Made by a program: the position numbers and the translations under genes
Assembly (NCBI GenBank): GCA_037954665.1
Contig: JBBMOL010000204.1
Location: 434,001-498,000 of the forward strand
DNA length: 64,000 bases
Direction of reading: 5' to 3'
Source of the DNA: Laguncularia racemosa
Lineage: Eukaryota > Streptophyta > Magnoliopsida > Myrtales > Combretaceae
Notes under the pieces: model-generated
Told to the model about the DNA's origin: nothing
Database searches by the model: none
The model's input: only the letters and a program-made list of their open reading frames with translations
Part shown: positions 55,231 to 64,000 of the stretch, piece after piece
Numbering within the stretch: position 1 is the stretch's first letter
Layout of the letters: every line of letters starts with the position of its first letter

Positions 55231-56756
55231 CACCACAAAAAAGACATGTTTCTTAAGGTATTTGCTAGTATATCATAGTAAGGTTTTCGCCTCATCAATT
55301 TAGTTTCTTGCATAGAATTACCCCTTAAATAGGGCTTTCCGTATTAATCTGGTTGTATGGTCTTGATTTCTATGAATAATCAAAAAAAGCTTCAGATCGT
55401 TTATTATTATAGATCATATAATATAGAACTAATTCTCCTTTTCTGGCATGCTTTATTTTATAGAATTAGCTCCATGATTATATGCAATTTCATCTCATTT
55501 GTTCATATCCACATTTGGAAATTTTCAAAGTGACAGACTCCCTGGTACTCAACCAATTCAGCCACTTGCATTAGGCAAATTTAATTAATTGATGGCCTTT
55601 CCCTTTTCTTACTTTTCCTTTTCCATTCATGTCTTACTAATGAATTTAGACATATTGCCCCACTAATCTTGCTTTGTGATTTAATATTGTAATTAAATTG
55701 TTAAATATATATCATTTCAAGATGATCAAGTTCACTTATATATTATCAGTAATAAAAAATTATGGTTCACAAGCTAACAGTAAAGAACAAAATATAAGGT
55801 AGACTAAAAAGTTCCTTCTTTTTTTTTTCTTCCCCTTTTTTGCCATAAATATGTAGTTGGCATTTGAAAGAGGAAGCAGGCATGTCCTATTCTTTTGGTA
55901 GAATATAATCCGGATCGAATGGATAATTAACTTTTATGTTACATGTTTACCTTAAATTTTTACTGGCAGACAAACTTTGGAACAACGGAAATAGATAGTT
56001 TTATAGATCTTCCCAAGATTCCCCTGCATATGAATTTTTATTTTGAGCTATCTTTTTTATGAACAAGGTAATAAATATATATCCATTGTCCCTAGGTTTT
56101 TTTTTTTTTTCTCAATGATAATCTAATCACTAATAAGACATTTATCATGATGTATGGAAATACTTGAAATGGAAAAATGAAGACAATGAATGTTCATCTT
56201 TTCCGCTAGTCTCATTTCCATTCTTAAAGAGACATTAGTCAATAAGATGCATTCATGAAGTTATAACTTAAATATATACAAAAGTAACCTGTAAAACTCT
56301 TGTTGACTAAACTGTATATTATTCTAAAACTTGCCTTGGTTCATTAACATATTTGTGCGTCTTGATGAATCTGCCAATATTTCACGAGGACCTAAAAATT
56401 ATAATCATTCCTAAATGGTACATATTTCTCCTCCCATCTAACGTTTTGGGAAATCCTACAGTTTCTTAGATATGTTTAGTTTAGCAATCTCTAATAAATG
56501 GTCATTACACACTTGATCATAATTTTCCTTTCAACTTCTTGCAATAAATGAAATAAAACGGATATATATTAAAAAGAATTTGTAATATGAAATTCTCCCT
56601 GGAAAACTAAGTAAGTTTACTTTGTAATAATATTGAAAACTTTGTGATTTTTCTTATGCTTGTATTCTAAAAAATGTTCGTAAACAATCATAAGAGTTTA
56701 AAATATATTAGAGCAGTTCATAAACTACCTAAGGTTTGTAAATTATCTTCAATTTC
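55231..56756. other. No recognisable feature
   Basis: AT-rich downstream intergenic sequence with scattered T-runs (for example 56097-56110). No frame, RNA or repeat end recognised. Confidence 0.45.
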
Positions 56757-57003
56757 ACATAACATTATAAAATTTCTATAGAGTTTGAATCTAGAGTTTT
56801 GATTGTGAATGACAAAGCACAAAAATATAAGACTTATGGCAAGTATAGAGAGAAAGAGAGGGAGATAGAATTTATGTTGAAGACCCTAAAAGAGTAAGGG
56901 CAAAAACAAATGGGCAAGAAGACTAAATTAGTCTAGTGCAACAGCAATATACAATTGCATCCCTACAATTTCAGGCCACTTAATTCCTATAACAAGTCCT
57001 AAG
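56757..57003 (-). repeat. Partial tandem copy of the small element's LTR
   Basis: AACATTATAAAATTTCTATA and CATAAGACTTATRRCAAGTA-type words followed by GAATTTA...ACCCTAAAAGA repeat at an offset of about 247 bases in 57008-57247. It lies just outside the left LTR of the next feature. Confidence 0.65.
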
Positions 57004-57024
57004 CATGCAACATTATAAAATTTC

Positions 57025-59000
57025 TATAGGCATGGAATTTGGATTTTTTTTTATTAGAGATAGAGCACAGAAACATAAGACTTATAACAAGTAGAAAGCA
57101 AAGGTGAGACAAATAGAATTTACTTGATAACCCTAAAAGAACAAGGAAGAAAACATGACCAAGACTAAATCAATCAAGTATACTATAATAATAATTTATA
57201 GTTATTCACTCACCCTTTAGAGCACTCAATTCCTCTAACAAGTCCTTAAAGTTTAAAGCTCTCTTATTTATTCTCTACCCAATGTATATAACATCATATA
57301 TAGAGAGTTATAACAATCTAAACCCTAATATACATAATAGGAAATAACTAAGGACTCAAAGAAATATATATATATATATATATTAAAAGGGACATAATGA
57401 TCTTGACATATCCTTTTTGCTCATTATTTTGCCTAACCTTTCCATAACAAGTCTTAGCTAAATTCAAGAAACAAACTCAACAAGTTTCCACCTCAACTTG
57501 AATTTTACAATTCAATTGACCTAATTATCTATTTGAGCAACAATTGTGTAGTAGCTCCTGTAATTAAATCTTGTTAACATTTTGCTTCCAATCTATTTAA
57601 TATACAACAAACACCTATAAGGCGTCATCACCTTATGCATGGATGATGTTGTTCATCTATTTCAACAATTGTACCCTACAATGGTTGTTGACTTCTACAC
57701 ACCTCATCACTCTTACTAGCCAACATTCTCTTAGTCATTGAGTACTCCCTAAAATCTCCAAGCTTCACTAGCTTGAAGTCTCTTTGTACTCTAGGACCGT
57801 GAACAAACTAATTGAAGTAAAATGAACTTTTTCATTACACAACAAAAATGTATTTTTTGTCATAAACAGTAGAATAAGTACCAAGATCCCCCACCTTTAA
57901 ATCAATATTGCTAATAGAACCACTAGGTCTTATAGTCATTTCTAGTAGGAAGAAGTTTTCATGTCCAACTACTACTATTACAACTAGAACTCCATGAGAC
58001 ACCTCTATGCTACTAGATCTTGTTGCCTTAGACCAACTAGCATGATTGATCAAGTCAAGAGATGAACATCACAAAATAACTCACATCACATACCTTACAT
58101 CCAATGCTGTGTACATCTAATTGTCATGCAATATTACTTACATTCAACTTATATAACTAATCGTTAACCTCTTACTTTTGACCATCTATACAAAACCATT
58201 ATGTACAAGCTTATAGGGTTTGGAATTTAAGTTATGTTGTCATATAGATGACTCATCACTCATCCAAAGCTAATATAATATCTGCTTTGACATTAACTAG
58301 TTTGCAAGACTTTTTCTTCTATACTTGGTGGTAGTTTCATCAAGGCCTTACTATCAAAGCTTACCCATTCATCATTCTACATTGACTCTAGCCATCAACC
58401 AAAATCCTCCTTCTAGCTTGATTGTATTAGGAACTATTGCATTTGTGCTTTCTATAACTCATAGTTCATGTGATCATCCATCCTCTTAACATCATGCTTG
58501 TTACTATCTCTCCAATATGTAGATCACACGTCATTAAATTTCCCCTCTCAACCTTGCTATGATACAAATTTGTGGAACATGATTTGGAGTTCAAACTACA
58601 AATCCCGTAACATACAAATATAAGAAATGCAATAGTAGGACAAAGGTAAAGAAAGAGAGATTCATAGAATTTACGTGGAAAATCTCATAGGATAACGGTA
58701 AAGAAAAACCATAAGTAAGATTGAAATAGTAAATTTTTCTATCACAATCTGAAAGCACTCAATTTTTCTATTAAGTCTGTAACGTATTTAGCTCCCTAGT
58801 TGCTCTATAAAATTTATACAAAAACATAATTGAAAGAATCCAAACTTTAATGCATATAGTAGGATATAACTTGGATACTAGGAAAATATAAAATACAAAA
58901 CTGCCAAAGCATGACCACCGTGATTTAACCATTTACCCATTTATTTGCCTAAATGATCTTCCATAGGAGTTTCCTCTTAGCTCACGACAAAAACACAACA
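57025..59000 (-). mobile_element. Small decayed LTR element, copia-like ends
   Basis: Two related blocks (57025-57482, ~458 bp; 58571-59000, 430 bp) share a run of landmarks: AATATAAG/ACATAAG, AGAATTTAC, GCACTCAATT, AACAAGTC/TTAAGTCTG and an end in CTCAACA / ACACAACA. Beside the left block is a purine tract on the element strand (GTTGAGGTGGAAACT, 57483-57497). Beside the right block TTGTATCATAGC resembles the initiator-Met PBS. So it is a minus-strand element with a 1.1-kb interior. Interior frames (57835-58053 on the minus strand) carry no domain I recognise. It is old and non-autonomous. Target duplication would be ATTTC / ATCTT, not convincing. Confidence 0.5.
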
Positions 59001-62000
59001 ATCTTGTACTTAGCTTTTAGTAAGTAGTTTGTATCAATCTTCGTAACTAGATTGTACGTGTTGGTAAAATGACTTAAAATATCATAATATAGTTGTATGT
59101 TAGTTAACGGTACCCTAAAAGCTCCTGACAGAGATATATATTCATTTAATTGAAGACAACTCTTATCGCATAAACGACTGCATGTGCAATTGATTGTTAC
59201 AGACTTTTAAGTCATTTTGCAGACAGTTGTTAAGTTCGGAACGTTGAAACAAAGAACAAACATGAGGTTTTATGTTATTTGATGGCACTACATAAACCTA
59301 CCAACCTAAGATAAGTTATCAATTGTTGTCATTAAGTATGAATTTTATGAACGTTTATCAACTTAAGTAATATTACGAGTTTAAGGTAAATTATTAAGTT
59401 CTGAATAAGATTATATGGTAATTTTGTTCAATGATTTATAAAAGTTTTCGATGTTATGAAATTATAAGATAAAGTACCGCCATATAGTGGATTTAAAAAT
59501 GTTTGGAACTTTTCGCAACAGCTCGCATGACTTTGAACCATTCTTATATTTGTAATTTTCCTTACAGCTTGGTAAATTACTTAATAACAAAAAAAGAGTA
59601 CTCTCCTCCATTCTTTGTCAGAATCCTAAAGTTCATCACAAGGAAAGCATGAATATATTGGCAACCATCTACAGGTTTTAGTTATTATGAGATACTAGTT
59701 AAAGTACAATATGCACGGATTTTTATTTAAAAGAATATTAATATAATTTATTAATAGTATAAAAGTATTATGATCCTCCAAATTATGGGAATGCAATATT
59801 GAATGTTGTGTCATTTTGCATTGATAAGCTCTAGCATATCCCTTATACACTTGGTTTTTTTCATTTTTTATTTTTGGCCAGCCATGTATGCATAGTTAAA
59901 TTAAAGGGAATTGCCAATTGTCCGGATATACTAGTAATGAAAAGATATAAATTAATATATGCCAAGAAATAAATTGGTCAAAACATATTTCAAATCAAAT
60001 GGTATAAGAGTCATACAAACAATTATTGACAGTCTTTTCATATTTATATGAAATCATATATTCTTAAAAAGTCATAATTCATCAAACTATGAAAATACAA
60101 ATTTTATACCACTAATTGTGTCGTTTTGCATTAATTATTTAAATCTTGCAACCAAAAATGAAAACTACCTTTACATAAAGGATATACTTGGTTGAAAATT
60201 AACAAAATGATGAAAAGTAAATGCAAAAGGTATTATCATTGGAAAGGTATAAAATGAAAAGATACAAGTGGTATAATAATTGCTAAAAGTTATTTGAACG
60301 GAAGATTTCGAATTTATACATATCAAATATTAAGAGTGACAGTTTTCATTGGATATAAGTGGTAAAATAATGCCGAAAACTCTTGGTCTAGATGCAATCA
60401 TTCTACACTTGAATGGAATGAAAAAGTAATAATATTATTTTGTTTGATAGTAAATTAAATGACATTAATAATACATAATCAAGAATTTACTATTTCTGTG
60501 ATCTTGTGAACAATTGTAATTCTTTATTAGTGGCAAAAGAAATTCCATAGCATAGCACTCTACATTTCAAGCAGTGATAGCTCTATTAAGAAAAAGTAAC
60601 TAATACATTTTATTTTTACGTAATCAACCAAACACATAATAAAAATTATTTATACTTTTGTTAAATATTTAGGCATAATATGAAAATGAAAGATTCCTCA
60701 GGCGGCTCCTCAAGGACAAAAAAAATTGAAAAGAAGGGTGAGAAAAGACATTACATTAATTAAATCAAAAAGAAATGAAAGGACATTTTGTCTACCATTG
60801 ATGATATCCTCCATTCTTCTAATCGATTGCTTCGACGTGATTCTTCCATTATCCTGAAATCTCATCCTTAAGATTGCTTGTCTCTTCCCCAAATTATTAA
60901 TTTTGCTCCTAATACCAGGACTTTGTATTTAATAAACTACAATGGTGAGGTTCTTTTTATCATGCAAACAAACATGCACATACGAATGGTTTATTTTAAC
61001 GTTGCGAGTGTTCCTTTATACCCAACTGCTGGGACGTTATCTAAACATATATTATGCAGTGAAATATCAATCGTTTTATAATTTTGTTAATACATTCATC
61101 TCGTAAGACATAAAATGTTTCCGATGATAATTGGAAGTGTAATATAATAAAAAGTAAGCAAGCTTTTTATTCTTTTTTTTTTTCCTCATCATGATTACAA
61201 AAAAAAAAAAAAAGAGAAAAAGAGAAACAGAAAAGAAGGCATCACTGCTTTTGATGAATGAACGGCTGGAATATGTGACTTGGAATTGCATAAAGGATAG
61301 ACTTTAATTAAAAAGCCAATAGTTACTGATTGGAGTCAACAAGTGCAAAGACCTATTCCTTGTACGTTTTTTTTTTTTTTTTCTTAAGTATAATTAAAAT
61401 GAGAATATGATCTATTCTATTTTATTAAAAGATGAATATTTATATAATTTGATTATAAGAAACTTGCCTGTTATTTGTAAATTTTGAATTTATGTAAACA
61501 TATTTTGAAAAAGGATAGACGTCTTCCTTCACAAAGACGAACGAGCCTCCAAATACTAGCTGAAAAGGTTCGTGAGTTCACGTGAAGATTTCAATGGCCA
61601 GATAACAAAATGGGAAGTTTTACCATCAAGATTGCTTTATCAACAGCTAGAATAGTTGCATGGTACTTCATATATTTATGAGAAGCCCTTGAATATTTTA
61701 ATTGACATAATACCCAAAAATAGTAATAATAATAACAGAAGAATAACATAGGTGATAAGGGATGATTTATTATAATTACGCGATGACACTTAGGAAGCAT
61801 ATATTTAGCCTGGATTCTTTCCAAGGTCGAGGAAAATTATCATACAGGTGAGTACTATACATGTTGAAGTAAAAGGGTGTAGGAAAAGAGCCTAAAATTA
61901 AAGAACTTCATCACTACTGCAACAAAGTTCCTCTAATCGTATTCCAAAATTACTTGCAAAATCTACGTTCAAATCCATATTGGATCCAGCACTAGAATCA

Positions 62001-64000
62001 TCATGGACTACACAACCTTTCTAACCAGCTCGTCGAAAATTGATAAATATCCAATTAGATGCCATTAACATTTCCCCTTTCTTTCTTCTTTTCTTTTCCC
62101 CCAATAAAACAAGAATGGATGCGAAAAATCTGCTACATCCAGAGACTGGGATTAAAGGGTATCAAAGAAATTCACTGTAAATTTTCGCACAGCTTGCTCA
62201 CCGGAGCGTTCATTCCATTGTCTCTTAGTTGATGAATACTAGTACTAGACAATCCTTTCCTCCTCTTAAACTAGGCATGAAGAACTTTATGTTTCTGTCT
62301 TCGTTTTCGTAGCCAAAAATCTTCTTGACTCCTCAAGTAGAGTAACAAATCCTTTTTAACTATAGATATCACTTTTTTTTTTTTTTTAACCTTAAAAATT
62401 CTCTAACTGATAATCCAACAACGACATTGATTTCTAGATTGCAATCGTCTCTCGGACACATCTCCAAAAACTAACATGTTCCACTATTTCAAAGCCACCT
62501 TTAAATAATTTTCACTTCAACTGAAACCATGTGAAATAGTTGATGTTGCCTGCCACAATCTGTAATCCTCTTGAAACCCTTAACAGTTCCCATGACTTTC
62601 CACGACCTCCAATATGAATAATAATCCAAATGATTGAAAAAGAAAAAAAAAAAACATAAAAAGAAAAGAACGAAGACAACTTTATAGATTAGCAGGATGA
62701 AATAACATAGTGTTTATTACATGTACAATTTAAATATTTGATCATGTAAACATCTTGCAATTATCATAACAAATTTCCACTAGCCATTATTTCTCCAATC
62801 TTTGCGATAACTAGTAACAAAAATTATCCTTAGAGTCCATACTAAATAGAAGATAAACATTTTCAAGTGTTACAAACTGACAATATATTTTTTACTTGTA
62901 ATGCGTAGTGCATATTAAATACGTCATTACTTGCTTATTATAAGTGTGTTAATTAGCTCTATTGTAAGTATATTTTATAACTTCATATGTATTCAAACAA
63001 ACATCTTTGTATACAACACATGTTGTAACATTTACCTTCTATTCATAAGCTCACATATTATAATATTTATCTTCAATTTACATTACTTAAAGACAAACAT
63101 ATATCGTCTACATTGAAGTTATCTCCAATCTTTGCCACATATTACTTCCATACCAAGCAAGCAGAGGTCTACTGAAATCTAAATCTTACAACTCTATATT
63201 AATCAACATTTCTTGGAAAATCATATTTAACAGCTCTGATCAGGGCCAGATTTTTTACACACATTGAAGGGGGATGAGAGAAAACTATCCATAGAACTTG
63301 TCATTTGAACGAAGAGGTTCCAACACTGCCAAGAACACTAACTTTCCAATCTCCTTACCGTTTGAGGATCACCCATCCCCCAACAATGCAGAATAAAAAA
63401 TTCAACAATAGCAATTTATAGGTGGATCCACAACCTGAGGATTGTTTTCAACATAAGTGACATCAATCAATCTAATTTATGAAGGAGATAAACCATGGCT
63501 CTTTTTCCAGGAGCTTCATTTATTCACAATTTCCTGGCAATCATTCGGTTTAAGATCCTAGTTTTCCTTATCCTTCAACACTAAATTTGTCTTTGGCACA
63601 ATTTCTTGTTGATTCTCATGTTTAATATCTCTCCGAGATTTCTTGATCCACTTGGATAGATTTGTCCAATTTGGAACAATAAAAGCAATAGCACCTCTGA
63701 AAGCATTCACTCCAAAGCAGTTTTCGTTTGCTGATATTATTCCTCCACTCCTCCCTTCACGTTATTTCCAACTTAGATTTCCCTGCCTGGATTTCACTCC
63801 ATTTCTTTCTATTTCCTTCCACACTTTGCCTGGATTTTTTTTTAATGCCCTAGAACTTGAAATGAATATAACTTATCATATGTCATCATTGAGTAATGAC
63901 ATGCAAAGGCTCAGAAATTTACTAAAATTCCACACAATTATAAAATCTTCATGACCATATAAATGGATTCTCTACATACATTAGTGAGTGGCTCTCTAAA
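59001..64000. other. 5 kb without a recognisable gene
   Basis: AT-rich sequence. Short frames (60710-60892, 61076-61291, 61591-61824, 63643-63954) carry no family motif and have skewed Lys/Phe/Ile content. Poly-A/T runs at 61170-61214, 61366-61383 and 62371-62388. Repeated words TTTTGCATT near 59813 and 60126 suggest old repeat fragments but no boundaries can be drawn. Confidence 0.45.

Noticed and set aside
63643..63954. 103-codon frame near the window end
   Set aside because: No recognisable motif, skewed Phe/Leu/Pro content, no promoter or splice support.

Overview
This window looks like nuclear DNA from a eudicot plant. It is AT-rich, packed with nested LTR retrotransposons, and holds one clear host gene: a two-exon SPIRAL1-like (SP1L) microtubule-protein gene at about 54.38-55.11 kb, with a GT-AG intron. 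The species cannot be told from what is visible.

Layout. (1) 1-1863: plus-strand pol relic of a Ty3/gypsy element resembling the CRM chromovirus lineage, cut by the window edge. (2) 2812-11760: an older non-coding repeat split by a nearly complete minus-strand element of the same lineage (3672-10524). That element has paired LTRs, PBS, PPT, and one uninterrupted reading frame broken only by seven stop codons. (3) 12812-13776: a 965-bp foldback DNA transposon with a perfect 10-bp target duplication, probably Mutator-like. (4) 17679-45568: the relic of one large minus-strand Tat/Ogre-like retrotransposon, reconstructed from two homologous LTR copies, an Arg-tRNA-like PBS, a PPT and a gag-like relic. 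It has been invaded at least four times. A SIRE/Maximus-like Ty1/copia element (19016-29138) and a solo CRM-like LTR (29566-30405, exact TCTTT duplication) sit in its 3' LTR. A non-autonomous CRM-like element (32262-37329, exact GGAAG duplication) sits in a tandem array of ~80-bp units in its 3' UTR. A probable solo LTR (39254-40621) sits in its interior. (5) 45569-52159: nothing recognisable. (6) 52160-53130: a second foldback element, just upstream of the SP1L promoter. (7) 54193-55209: the SP1L gene. (8) 56757-59000: a small decayed minus-strand element with copia-like LTRs, PBS and PPT. (9) 59001-64000: nothing recognisable.

The most interesting observations are mechanistic. In four related CRM-like copies the end of the pol frame, with its Arg/Lys-rich C-terminal motif, is encoded inside the LTR. 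Nearly all premature stops in the two pol copies are explained by C-to-T or G-to-A changes, and the two copies prove each other's ancestral codons. The non-autonomous copy carries a fossil primer binding site inside both LTRs, as if its LTR had grown by copying past an old PBS. The empty/filled site comparison between the two Tat/Ogre LTR copies dates two insertions relative to each other. No novel protein system was found; the novelty lies in the transposon structure.
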